Assembly: GCA_029844215.1 (NCBI GenBank)
Contig: CM056728.1
Coordinates: 89,341,676-89,405,675 of the forward strand
Source: Przewalskia tangutica
Lineage: Eukaryota; Streptophyta; Magnoliopsida; Solanales; Solanaceae
Direction: 5' to 3'
Length of the DNA stretch: 64,000 bases
Positions 1-11,484 of the stretch are shown one piece after another. A program made the position numbers and the translations under genes. Below the pieces are notes generated by a model, which was not told the origin of the DNA, ran no database searches, and saw nothing but the letters and a program-made list of their open reading frames with translations. Position 1 is the stretch's first letter. Every line of letters begins with the position of its first letter.

Positions 1-1239
1 CGAGAATCACAAGACAGCCTCTCAAATGCTCGCGTGCCTCGCTCGAGCGAGAATAAACCAAGATATCATCAATGAACACTATCACAAACGTGTCCAAAAA
101 TGGTTTGAACACTTGGTTCATCAAATCCATGAATACCGCCGAGCATTCGTCAACCCAAAAGACATGACCTGAACTCATAATGCCCGCATCGTCCGAATGC
201 GATCTGGGACATCCACCTCTCGACTCGCACTGATGATAGCCCGATCGCAGATCAATCTTGAGAAACATCTCGCACTCTCGCAATCGTCGAACAAATCATC
301 AATCCTAGGAAGGGGGTATCTGCTTTAATGGTCACCTTGTTCACCGTCAGATCAACACACATGCGCGGCCCCGCCCTTCTTCTTCACGAATAATACCGGC
401 GCTCCCGGAGAAACACTAGGCCTAATGAAGCCCTTCTCTAGCAAATCCCTGCCGATCCTTCAACTCTCTCAACTCGGGCAGTGCCATTCGTATGGCGGAA
501 TGGAAATAGGCCGAGTATCCGCAACACATCTATACAAAACTCGATCTCTCGTGAGGATACCCGGAGGTCATCCGAAACACGTCTGGGAACTCACGACCAT
601 CGAATCGACGGAAAATCTGGTACCGCAGCCTTCAAGATCAAACACCCGAACGAGATGGTAGATATACCCTTCGCACCATCTTCCTAGCCTTGAGGTAGGA
701 AATAAACCTACCCTCGGCGATACCGCTCCTCCCACTCAACAACCGGCCTCAGAAACCGAACTGCACTATTCTCTCTCAGCCTACATTGGCGTAGCAGAAG
801 CTAGCCAATCCATCCCCATGATCACATCGGTCAATCATCTCCAACTCTATCAAGTCGCCGTGGTCCGACGATCAGAATGATCACAGACAAGCTCTATATA
901 CCCGCCGAGCTACCACCGAATCACCCATCGCGTAGCTACCTCGAAGTGGTTCATGGACTCGTGCTCTATCCCTATCCTACTAGCAACAAGGGAGATATAT
1001 AGGACGAGTAGAACCCGATCTATCAAAGCATACACATCAAACCCAGAACCGATAAGGTACCGTGACGACATCGGTGAGGCCTCCCGATCCCGCTTACCGA
1101 TTAAAGCATAAATGCGCTCGAGGACCGCTAGAATCGACTCGAGCCACGCCTCGCCGCGACTGCCGACCCATGAGCACCTCGCCTCCGGCGAGTAATCAGA
1201 GGAGATGATGAAGCGGCAATGTAACTCAAGGCCGAGCCT
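1..1239 (-). pseudogene. Ty3/gypsy (Tekay/Del-like) pol fragment: protease-RT, cut by window edge
   Basis: On the minus strand this reads as the protease-to-reverse-transcriptase part of a chromovirus polyprotein; the window starts inside RT. The RT catalytic box is at 65-76 (FIDD, followed by ILVYS). Upstream I see remnants like VNKVTIK near 330-350 and PVLFVKKK near 365-400, which are RT fingers/palm landmarks of the family. A block resembling EFPDVF...REIEF at about 520-620 is the usual protease-RT linker. Several frameshifts interrupt it, so no long ORF survives. In the family RT copies the RNA template into DNA within virus-like particles. Its order (gag to the right, then PBS and LTR A) is that of a minus-strand element. 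Lineage assignment is from motif style only; some frame breaks may be base-calling error (see findings). Confidence 0.8.
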
Positions 1240-2342
1240 ACCACCGCCGCCCCGGCCTGACAAGCCGCAAAGTGACCTGCCGCCACAATCAGAATAAGCT
1301 CCAAAAGTAGTACCACACTTCCCGTAATGGGATCTACCGTGACGCCACACCGGGTGGTCCCGATCGCCGCACTCTCGCTACCCTCGACGCTCAAGCCCCG
1401 CCCCGGTCCGCCTCAAAATCGCGGGTCAGGCCGGGACGGCGCAGAGTGCTCAGGCCGGGCCGTGGTGCGACCTAGATCGCCGCCGAGGCCGCCACCACGA
1501 TAACCACCGTAAGACCCTCCCGCCCCGCCTTCTTCTCGCCGCCGTCGCCCACTCGCCGACCTCTGTGCTCCTCGCATCCAAGGGCGTGAGCTCGCACGCG
1601 GTAATGTCCATACCCGGCCGAGAGAAACCCCGCACATGACTCGCCATATAGTCGCTTCAGCCGGTGACATAGCGGTGCACCCTATCCTCCATATTCGCTA
1701 CCAATGCCGGGACATATCGAGCCAATGAATCAAACTCGACATTGTACTCGACAAAGGCCCTCTCGCCTCGAGTAAAAATCTATCACCGCGCCTCCTCATC
1801 CGCGAGGCAAGAAGTGAGCGAAAGCCTCCGAGAACTCATCCTGCAGTACTGGGACGCGCGTTTCCCGATAACTCCCATGAATCAAACCAATCGATCGCGG
1901 TATCACGCACCTATGTGAACCAAAGATCACGGACTCGGTCTCCGACGCCGATCACTCTCAAAATCCTCAAGCCGACGGATGAACTCGCGGATCATCCTCC
2001 GCCGATCCATAAAACTCCGGCTATACTCAAGAAGTCTCGTAGCCTCAAACTCTCGCCTCGGGTGAACAACGGTGCGACCGATCGAGCTGAACTGAATCGC
2101 CGTGATCCAGCCTTCTCTCAGACGGGCCACAACTTTAGCCAAAAGTCGGGCCATCTCTTGTACCTAACTCCTCCGCCCTGCATCGTGGGATGCGAGGTGC
2201 TGGTACTGTGGTCTCTTTGGGCCGGCGGCGCCATAGAACTCGCTGCCTCGGTATAGACTGGGCTCGAGCCCTCGTGACTGGGTGTCTCGCTAGCACTCCT
2301 CGCTACTTGCCCTTCTGGGCCCGGTTGCCTTACGCGAGGCAT
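1240..2342 (-). pseudogene. Ty3/gypsy gag remnant of the left-edge element
   Basis: Minus-strand gag of the same element. The likely start is the ATG whose complement ends at 2342, giving MPRVRQPGPEG..., the basic proline-rich opening usual for this lineage and matching the starts at 18445 (element 1) and 43936 (element 2). Around 1680-1840 a stretch read in pieces resembles the gag core (SLARYVPALVANMEDRVHRYVTG). At about 1260-1320 a zinc-knuckle remnant ends GHFAACQ, with its first Cys pair displaced into another frame. Gag packages the RNA. The frame is broken many times. Bases 2343-2527 are leader between the PBS and gag. Confidence 0.72.
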
Positions 2343-2527
2343 AATCACATAGAAAGGAATACGTTAGAGGGTCCAACCTATAACACAGCCTCTAAAGCAC
2401 GATCTCGGAATGAGAAGAACGGAAACCAATCCTAAATATCCTATAGCCTCTCGATTATTGGTGTGGTGCAACACACCGATAATCAAGACTTACTAGATAC
2501 GGTCAGAGACACTTTCCGAGGATTAAT

Positions 2528-2540
2528 CGCTTCGATACCA
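2528..2540 (-). promoter_or_regulatory. Primer-binding site (tRNA-iMet type) of left-edge element
   Basis: On the minus strand this reads TGGTATCGAAGCG, close to the TGGTATCAGAGC complement of initiator-Met tRNA, and lies four bases after the LTR A terminus. The difference from the canonical site (CAGA to CGAA) is the same CAG-to-CGA type seen elsewhere in the window. Confidence 0.78.
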
Positions 2541-2544
2541 CTTT

Positions 2545-4947
2545 TGTCACGACTGCCCGGCCCGTGGATCGTGCCTTACCGGGCACCCAAGTAGTCATAC
2601 ATCGAGTAATCACGGAAACATAAAGCAAGACATGAAACAGCTTTATAAAACAAGACATACGACATGCGAGAAAACATCGCTTTCTAAGATATATATATAA
2701 TCATGTTTTAGCAAGCATCCGACATCGCATAACATGACTACGCACTTAAGGAAATATACAACTATGGCGACAGGCCCCGCCATACCCCGATCAGATAAAA
2801 CTATCTACAACAGGAGATCATACCAAAAAGTAGAGCCTCCTAAGAGATGGAGCTCCCGACACCAACGTAGAGATCCTAAGGATGCGGATCTAGCACCGCT
2901 GCCCTTACCGCGGCATGAACGCAGCCCAAGGAGGTCGATAACAGTACTAAGTATGCGAAATCAGAAGTACTTAAATGAAAACATATCATTTTTAAAACCG
3001 CCATACAAATATGTGTGAAACAACCAAGGAAACCGCACATAGTGCCACATCACAAACAAGAGCAACAATAGGTAAATCAGAATACGCCTTGTCTAGGCCG
3101 CGAATGATCGAAACAGGCCACTCGCCCACATCCTCATTCCGCAAGCCTAATCTCGACTCCGAGTCCGCATAGGCCACTCGCACGGGCCCGCATGAGGTAT
3201 AACCCCGCATCGAGGGTAGCTACTCCTCGGCATCGCCCCGACTCGCCGTCCGCATGGCCACATAGACCGCATGAGGCATAACCCCGCATACTAACCTCGA
3301 ACTCTCGTAGCCCGCATAGGCCCCTCGACCCGCATGAGGTATTCTCGAATCACGGTCCTGCATCACCGAGTCTACCCCGTCGGAGGCGCTTAACCTCCCA
3401 GATCATCTCAAGAGGTGAGTGATAGTACACTAACATAACGACTTATCTTTAAACAACATAAGTACAACAAGGATACTCACTTATACAAACGTTACAAGGT
3501 ACTAACACACATAGCAACATGTCATGTCTACTTATCAAACCATCTTATTATTCTTTCACAATTTCATATAAGTCCATTAGAAATACATAGGCAACTTGTT
3601 TCTTTTATCAATCTTAAGTGGTTATACTTAACTTCCCATAAAGCTAGTATAACTCTTAAGCTTCGCTTGAGAAACCAATTAATTCTCTTCAGAAAATGGT
3701 TCAAGAGTCCTTTGAAATGTTTTCGCTTCTTTATTATTCAAAGCTTAAGCGAGGCATCACAGACGTATTATTCGTGCTTAAGCCGTGAGGCATTGCCGTA
3801 AGTATTATTCGCTTAACACATGTACGCTCACCGTACTATATACATATTGTAAAATATCATGCTTTAGGAAGAATCACATACCTTCTCGTAAATCCACCGC
3901 CAAGTCGAGTATGTCGCTACAGAGAATCAAATTTATAATAGTCACAGATATCTATCAAAGTCTAGACTATTCCAGAGGTCATTCTAAACAGAGGGTCCTC
4001 AATTCTACTGAAAGTCGGGCAGACAACCCTACCCGTGAGCTATATAAGTTCATCAGAAAACAATCCTATGTAAGTACAACAGATATTCTTCTTTATACCC
4101 TTCTAAGGTGTTACACCAATTCTATTCCTTAATAACCTTCTAAGTATTTATACTTATTCTTATTCTACAACAAGAAGTATTCTCTAATTCAAAAGAGGGT
4201 TAGGATTAGTTACCCTGTAAGCCCAATAATATCCTAGAAAAGTCGCTACTGAGCAAGGTTTTGCTCCTAAGTTGTATGCTCCATGAAACCTTAGAAGTTC
4301 TTCACAACTTCTACTAAGTACTAAGGTATTTGGGCTATGGTATTTTGGGCATTATAACAATACAAGAAGGCAACTTTTCTACCAAGGGGGGGGTAGGTTT
4401 GCCAGGCTAGTGGGGTGGCCTCGGCCAAGCTTCTCGAGGGAGGGGGTGTGTTGGACGAATTGCTTACAAAGGGAGAGGGAAGGATTTTTAGACTTGAAAG
4501 CTTTTGTGGATGAAGAACTCTTCATCTCAAGAGGGTATTTATAGGTCAAGACATGGCCAACCAATGGCCAAGATTTAGCCAAGTGCTAGGCAAGTGTAAG
4601 GTCAAGATTAGGGCAAGTGTACCTAGCCAACTTGCACACAAAATATCTAACCAACTTTATGACAAGGATGGTCATCCATTCGGCCCTATTGCCGTGACAA
4701 GTCCACCAATGAGAGGGTGGCAAGTGTCGCCCTCTCGTTGGTCCAAAGTGTTACGTCTCTCGGAAAAATCCGCAAAAATTAGAAATGACATAGCCGGAAT
4801 TTATCCTACGAAAGCTGTGGAAACGTTTCGTCGGAAAACTGTTCGCTTTGTGAGTTGTGCCTAAAAATCGTCCAAGGCCTAACTTTAAGACCAAACTTTT
4901 TGTACGTATTCCTTTACGTACATACTCTGGAAATACGGGGTATAACA
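2545..4947 (-). mobile_element. LTR A (5' LTR of left-edge element, giant-LTR family)
   Basis: Bounded by TG at 2545 (U5 end, next to the PBS) and CA at 4947 (U3 end, ...GGGGTATAACA, the complement of the TGTTATACCCC start seen at 14687 and 20395). Length 2403 bp, the shortest of the family here. It contains the family's U5 hairpin near 2573-2590 and GC-rich 'GCATGAGGTAT' repeats at 3100-3350. A minus-strand TATA box lies at 4536-4543. The bases outside the U3 end are TTTTT (4948-4952), a possible TSD half whose partner lies outside the window. No coding capacity. Confidence 0.85.
4536..4543 (-). promoter_or_regulatory. TATA box of LTR A
   Basis: TATAAATA on the minus strand in the context CTTGACCTATAAATACCC, the same context as at 15359 and 21060 in element 1. 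It sits about 400 bp inside the U3 end, so transcription would run leftwards toward gag. Confidence 0.65.
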
Positions 4948-5555
4948 TTTTTCTACTCTCACTCATTTCTCTTATTTTTGCAGGAAATCCGTCCTCGCAA
5001 ACAATCGAGGGCATTCTTACAAAAAAAATCAATTCATGAACGGGAGATGTTTCGACTGAAAGAAGTCAGCCAACACCAGATTCAGCGAGACATCACTCTG
5101 CGTTGTCTATAATTTTGTATTTTTATACGTACTTGCAAGATTCAATTCATATGCTTAGTTTTCGTTACATAATTCTTTCATATCATGCATTTTACAATAA
5201 AACCTTCCGAACTACGCGTGTCTGATTCGCACCATACAGTGTGATACGTAGGTACCCCTTCTTGGGTGCGACACCACAAAAAAAATCATTTTACTCTAGC
5301 CTCCCGAACTACGCATGTCTGATTTTCACCATATGATGTGATACATAGGCAACCCATTTTGAGTTCGGCACCACGTAAATAAAATAAAATAATAAAAAAA
5401 TCCTTCTCAGGTTTGACACCACAAAAAGGGAAGCATATTTGATTCACCCATGCATTTCATTCATTCTATCACGAACATTCATTTTTTTCATTACATTTAT
5501 CATATCACGGACATTCATTTTTTTCATTACATTCATTTTACTTGGCATTCGTCTC
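4948..5555 (+). other. Left piece of Tat/Ogre-like 3' region (host of element D)
   Basis: Non-coding sequence between LTR A and element D. Two copies of a roughly 90-bp motif occur at about 5205-5280 and 5295-5370, each with a GAACTACG... then ...TGATACGTAGG core, or close variants. The same motif resumes right of element D near 28080-28130 and forms a four-copy array at 29480-29860. I therefore treat this and 27969-31892 as one ancestral 3' UTR split by D. No gene seen. Confidence 0.6.
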
Positions 5556-8245
5556 TGTAACGACCCGTTTGGTCGTTTAGCACTTAAAACTACGATAAAG
5601 GGGTATGGAACTATAGAGTATTTTAATTACATATTTTTAGTATATGAAATGTGCAGAAAATTTTAATTAAGTGAGTTGGTGGGCCAAACCCACTACCCTT
5701 GTGTAGGGCACGCTTTATTTTTACAAAAGAAAAGAAAAGAGAGCATGAGTGGAAAAAAAAAGGGAAAAGGAGGAAACCCTAGCAGCTAAAGAAGAGAAGG
5801 GAAAACGGGAAAAAAGAAGAAGGAAAAAACGCAGCAGCAAAAGAAAAAGGGAGGAGAGGAGGAAGAAAGAAAGGAAGAGAAAGAAAACCCTAGTAGCTAG
5901 AAGAGGAGGAAACACTCAATTAAATTCAGGTTAGATTCTATATTATATGGTTGAGTTAATCTATTCATGATCCTTATAATGATGTGTTGTAGAATGAAAT
6001 CAATTTTTAAAGGAGTCATTACACGAAAATTCCACAATCCACTTAAACAAGAGAAACTTGAGGGATTATCATGGCATGATGATTACACAACATATAAAAT
6101 GTGAAAACTGTACAAATCCGTAAGGAATTTGAAAATATGGGCTTCATGAAAGTTGTATATTACTCTGTTCCTGTCAGTTTGATATCTTACGGAGATACAT
6201 TCGACATATGGTTTGAATGTTATGACTGTTTAAAGTTTCTGTCTCGTTTTACCAAAACTCAGGAGACACAGCATATAAAACATGAAAACTGTACAAATCT
6301 GTAAGGAATATGAAAATATGGGATGAATTAAAGTTGTATATTACTCTGTTCCCGTCAGTTTTATATCTTACGAAGATAAATCCGACTTATAGTTTGAAAG
6401 TTATGACTGTTTGAAGTTTCTGCCTTGCTTTACAAAAATTCTGGCGACACAGATTTCCTAGGGTTGTTTCTTTCGTAAATTTTCACCATATACACTAAGT
6501 ATTTTCAGGTGGGATTCAGCATAATAAGAGATCCTAGTGTTGCCTTCGATGTGGTACAATAAACACCTTATTTGGAGTTACGAATTTAATGTTATATCTT
6601 TTACAAGCGGGAGATACGAGAAAGTTAAAAGAAAAGAATATTATTTGAAATTCCTGAAGTTATGCTAATATTTTTATATGTGTAGGGGTTTAGTCATACA
6701 TTGAAATGGTAAAAATATAATTAATATAAATATAGCAATATGAGTGTCCTTAGATTCATATTATAATGTAGTTCACATAGTTTCTAGATTTTAATCGTTC
6801 AAAGGCTCTACGCAAGGGGAAGACATTGGTTTGATTGTTCGTGGCACTCGCTCGACATTGAGGTAGGTTATGGTTTACTTTAGTTAGACTCTAATTAGAG
6901 AATCGTATGTAGTTGTCGGAAGTGACGGGGATAGCATGATAGGTCTTCGGGCATGAAGTGGAGATGAATTACAATTACGTTGGTTCCATCAGCTGTTATG
7001 TGGGCTTGTCTTCATATGTGTTATTTTATGTGATTATCATTTGATTTTATATTAGTGATTTGTGTTGAGACTTGATATCTTGCCTGACATACTTTCCATA
7101 TTATTTTGTGATGATGGTGAGGTGAGTGATGGAGAGCGGGAGTGATAGCCTCCGAGATTTCTGCCGGAGAGCGGGAGTGATTGCCTTCGAGGTTTTTGTC
7201 GGAGAGCGGGAGTGATAGCCTCCGACGTTTCTGCCGGAGAGCGGGAGTGATAGCCTCCAAGGTTTCTGCCAGAGAGCGGGAATGATTGCCTTCGAGGTTT
7301 CTGCCGGAGAGCGGGAGTGATAGCCTCCGAGGTTTCTTCCAAAGAGCAGGAGTGATAGCCTCCGAATTTTCTGCCGGAGAGCGGGAGTGATAGTCTCCGA
7401 GGTTTCTGCCACAGAGCGGGAGTGATAGCCTCCTAGATTTTTGCCGGAGAGCGGGAGTGATTGCCTCTGAGGTTTCTACCGGAGAGCGGGAGTGATAGCC
7501 TCCGAGGTTTCTGCCGGAGAGCGGGAGTGATTGCCTCCGAGGTTTCTGCCGGAGAGCGGGAGTGATTGCCTCCGAGGTTTCTGCCGGAGAGCGGGAGTGA
7601 TAGCCTCCGAGGTTTCTGCCGGAGAGCGGGAGTGAGAGAGGTGACATTGCATTCATCCACTCATATTTTGACTGATCATTTGGTGAATTATATATGTCTT
7701 GGTTGATTTCATGATTTCTTTACGCTTTACTTGTATATGATACGTGACCATGTCTGATTGCTCTATGTGCTACTTGTTGGTTTCAACTTCTTCATGCGTT
7801 ATCTAATCACTGTCGGCCTATGATTCTTACCGGTACAAGTGTTGTACTAATACTACTCTTGCTGCACTTTTGTTGAGTGCAGAGTACGATCCAGATTCCA
7901 GCTCTATGCCCCGTGGCTGATTCACGAGGGTGATATCTTTCAGTCATTCAGGGTGAGCTACTTGATCATCCGTGGCCCCTGAAGGGCTTCCTAGTTAGTC
8001 CCATTTACTTTGGTTATTGACAGACAATATGTAGCCTTCGGGCATTCTTTCAGACTTCTATTTTTCCGACTTGTTAGTACTCTTGTACCCTTTTGACCAG
8101 ATTTTGGAAAATTAAGTGTTTAAGACTTATAATTTCTTTTTCCTTATTTATTTTTCCGCTAATTTACCTTGTTAATGAGAACGTGGTTCGCCTATTCAGG
8201 GGAAAAGGGTAGGTGTCATCACGACTCGTGATTTGGGTCGTGACA
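5556..8245 (+). repeat. 5' LTR of element D
   Basis: TG...CA ends with the primer site four bases downstream. It contains a purine-rich tract (about 5725-5910), repeated AAACTGTACAAATC stretches at 6100-6440, and the 35-bp array at 7122-7634. The U5 end reads GACTCGTGATTTGGGTCGTGACA in two blocks. The TATA position is unclear to me. Confidence 0.88.
7122..7634. repeat. 35-bp tandem array in 5' LTR of D (about 14-15 copies)
   Basis: The unit core is GAGCGGGAGTGATAGCCTCC followed by GAGGTTTCTGCCGGA. Units differ by single bases (ATAG/ATTG, CCG/CTG). Because 35 is not divisible by 3, and the unit has few stops on the minus strand, all three minus frames stay open and give overlapping 'proteins' with a 35-residue repeat. 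These are artefacts of the array. Confidence 0.93.
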
Positions 8246-8249
8246 AAGT

Positions 8250-8261
8250 TGGTATCAGAGC
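8250..8261 (+). promoter_or_regulatory. Primer-binding site of element D (tRNA-iMet)
   Basis: TGGTATCAGAGC, the canonical plant initiator-Met tRNA complement, four bases after the 5' LTR end at 8245. Unlike the sites in elements 1 and 2 it is intact. Confidence 0.92.
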
Positions 8262-9080
8262 TCCTAGGTTAATCGGTCTAGTGAGTACAAGAGCAATGTC
8301 TAGTAGAGTCTTGCGGATTGGTATGTAGACGTCCGTACCCATCCTCGAGAGGCTATTGGACATTTAGGAAACACTTTACCTCTTTCTCTTTTCGTGCTAG
8401 TTCAATCCGATTGGTATCTGGTTCATTCTTTTCGCGCGAGTTCAATCCGATTGGTATCTTGTTCTTCCTTTTCGTGCTAGTTCAGTCCGATTGGTATCTG
8501 GTTCATTCTTTTCGTGCGAGATTATTCAGATTGATGTCTCCCCCGTGGTTCTATGGTACTCCAGGGGAGGATGCGTATGAGTTTATTGTTAGCTGCCATG
8601 AGATGCTTCATAAGTTGGGAATATTGGGGTGTAGTCTACTAGTAAAGATCATTTTTGCAGGTTCACTTGATATCTTAGGTATGGTTATAAGAAATAGTCA
8701 TTTTGAACTATGAGCATGTTAATTTTGTGATACTACTCTGTGTATGAAGTGGATACTAAAAGGACATGAATTGAATGGTAAGTTCGACTACGCCATAGGA
8801 TTATGGGGAATCAGTGACCGATTAATAGAATTGACTGTAGCGATGGATGAGCAGTTTGAATTTAGTTACTTAAAGAGTTATCAGCTGTTGCACCTAAATT
8901 GGAGAAGAAGTGTTGATATTGTATAAGCGATACATTAGACTTAGAGGAGTGCTCAGTTTTAAGGTTCGAGTGCGGCAAGGAAAATATTCAGATATTCAAG
9001 GTTGTGGTTTAGTACTACCTCCTTTACTCCACCCATACCCTTGTCGCTCGAGGACGAGCGATTGTTTGATTGGTATCTAA
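8262..9080 (+). pseudogene. Residual internal region of D with a gag scrap
   Basis: Between PBS and 3' LTR there are about 820 bp. At 8534-8713 the frame gives MSPPWFYGTPGEDAYEFIVSCHEML..., which resembles the N-terminal core of chromovirus gag (PPxFxGxPxEDAxxFLxxCHxML). This is preceded by a 40-bp tandem repeat (three units, about 8390-8520, core TTCAATCCGATTGGTATCT) that shifts the frame. Nothing recognisable as protease, RT or integrase follows. The last stretch contains CTCGAGGACGAGC (about 9046-9058), common just before the 3' LTR in related elements. It is a deletion derivative. Confidence 0.7.
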
Positions 9081-11392
9081 TGTAACGACTTGTTTGGTCG
9101 TTTAGCACTTAAAACTACGATAAAGGGGTATGGAACTATAGGGTATTTTAATTACATATTTTTAGTATCTGAAATGTGCAGGAAATTTTAATTAAGTGCG
9201 TTGGTGGGCCAAGCCCACCACCCTTGTGTAGGGCACACTTTATTTTTACAAAAGAAAAGAAAAGAGAGCATGAGTGGAAAAAAAAAGGGAAAAGAGGAAA
9301 CCCTAGCAGCTAAAGAAGAGAAGGGAAACGGGAAAAAAAAGAAAAAAGAAGGAAAAAACGCAGCAGCAAAAGAAAAAGGGAGGAGAGGAGGAGGAAATAA
9401 AGGAAGAGAAAGAAAACCCTAGTAGCTAGAAGAGGAGGAAACACTCAATTAAATTCAGGTTAGATTCTATATTATATGGTTGAGTTAATCTATTCATGAT
9501 CCTTATAACGATGTGTTGTAGAATGAAATCAAATTTTTAAAGGAGTCATTACATGGAAATTCCACAATCCACTTGAACAAGAGAAACTTGAGGGATTATC
9601 ATGGCATAATGATTACACAGCATGTAAAATGTGAAAACTGTATAAATCCGTAAGGAATTTGAAAATATGGGATGCATGAAAGTTGTATATTACTCTGTTC
9701 CTGTCATTTTGATATGTTACGGAGATAAATCTGACTTATGGTTTGAAAGTTATGACGGTTTAACGTTTCTGCCTCGTTTTACCGAAACCCAGGCGACACA
9801 GCATATAAAACGTGAAAACTGTACAAATATGTAAGTAATATGAAAATATGGTCTGCATGAAAGTTGTATATTACTCTGTTTCCGTCAGTTTGATATCTTA
9901 CGAAGATAAATCTGACTTATGGTTTGAAAGTTACATCTGTTTGAAGTTTCTGCCTTGTTTTACAAAAATTCTGGTGACATAGATTTCCTAGGGTTGTTTC
10001 TTTCGTAGATTTTCATCATATATACTAAGTATTGTCAGGTGGGATTCGGCATAATAAGAGATCCTAGTGTTGCCTTTGATGTGGTACTATAAACACCTTA
10101 TTTGGAGTTACAAATTTAATGTTATATCATTTACAAGCGGGAGATCCGAGAAAGTTAAAAGAAAGGAATATTATTTGAAATTCCTGAAGTTATGCTAATA
10201 TTTTTATATGTGTAGGGGTTTAGTCATACAATTGAAATGGTAAAAATATGGTTAATATAAATATAATAATATGGGTGTCCTTAGATTCGTATTATAATGT
10301 AGTTCACATATTTTCTAGATTTTAATCGTTCAGAGGCTCTACGCAAGGGGAAGACATTGGTTTGATTGTTCGTGGCACCCACTCGGCATTGAGGTAGGTT
10401 ATGGTTTACTTTAGTTAGACTCTGATTAGAGAATCGTATGTAGTTGGAGGAAGTGACGGGGATAGCATGATAGGCCTTCGGGCATGAAGTGGAGATGAAT
10501 TACAATTACGTTGGTGCCTTCAGCTGTTATGTGGGCTTATTTTCATATGTGTTATTTTCTGTGATTATCATTTGATTGTGTATTAGTTATTTGTGTTGAG
10601 ACTTGATATCTTGCCTGACATACTTTTCATATTATTTTGTGATGATGGTGAGGTGAGTGATGGAGAGCGGGAGTGATAGCCTCCGAGGTTTCTGCCGGAG
10701 AGCGGGAATGATTGCCTCCGAGGTCTCTGTCGGCTAGTGGGAGTGATAGCCTCTGAGGTTTCTGCCGGAGAGCGGGAGTGATTGCCTCCGAGGTTTCTAC
10801 CAGAGAGCGGGAGTGATAGCCTCCGATGTTTCTGCCGGAGAGCGGGAGTGATAGCCTCCAAGGTTTCTGCCGGAGAGCGGGAGTGATTGCCTCCGAGGTT
10901 TCTACCAGAGAGCGGGAGTGATAGCCTCCGATGTTTCTGCCGGAGAGCGGGAGTGATAGCCTCCAAGGTTTCTGCCGGAGAGCGGGAGTGATTGCCTCCA
11001 AGGTTTCTGCGGGAGAGCGGGAGTGATAGCCTCCGAGGTTTCTGCCGGAGAGCGGGAGTGATTGCCTCCGAGGTTTCTGCCGGAGAGCGGGAGTGATAGC
11101 CTTCGAGGTTTCTACCGGAGAGCAGGAGTGATTGCCTCCGAGGTTTCTGCCGGAGAGTGGGAGTGATTGCCTCCGAGGTTTCTGCCGGAGAGCGGTAGTG
11201 ATTACCTCCGAGGTTTCTGCCGGAGAGCGAGAGTGATAGCCTCCGAGGTTTCTGCCGGAGAGCGGGAGTGAGAGAGGTGACATTGCATTCATCCACTCAT
11301 ATTTTGACTGATCAGTTGGTGAAATATATATGTCTTGGTTGATTTCATGATTTCTTTACACTTTACTTGTATATGATATGTGACCATACCTG
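9081..11392 (+). repeat. 3' LTR of element D, left part
   Basis: Begins TGTAACGACTTG and parallels 5556-7750 of the 5' LTR through the array and the sequence after it. It is broken after 11392 by solo LTR C. The D sequence resumes at 27471-27968 (ATTGCTATATGTGCTACTTG...), matching 7755-8245. Confidence 0.9.
10664..11272. repeat. 35-bp tandem array in 3' LTR of D (about 17 copies)
   Basis: Same unit as the array at 7122-7634 but about three units longer, which accounts for most of the length difference between the two LTRs. One internal stretch duplicates a two- or three-unit block, as expected from unequal exchange or slippage. Confidence 0.92.
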
Positions 11393-11484
11393 TGTCACGA
11401 CCCGAACCCCGGGCCCGCGACTGGTGTCCTACCCGGGCACCTTTCTATTCATACAACACAAGTAACCTGCGGAAGCTAAATAAT

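Noticed and set aside
5749..5934. Lysine/arginine/glutamate-rich ORF (and 9201-9422)
   Set aside because: Translation of a purine-rich tract in the D LTR, present in both LTRs with frame-changing indels.
7021..7660. Overlapping minus-strand ORFs of up to 211 aa rich in SGRNLGG / AETSEAITPALRQ repeats
   Set aside because: They are translations of the 35-bp array in different frames; the unit length makes all frames open. The same applies to 10583-11296.
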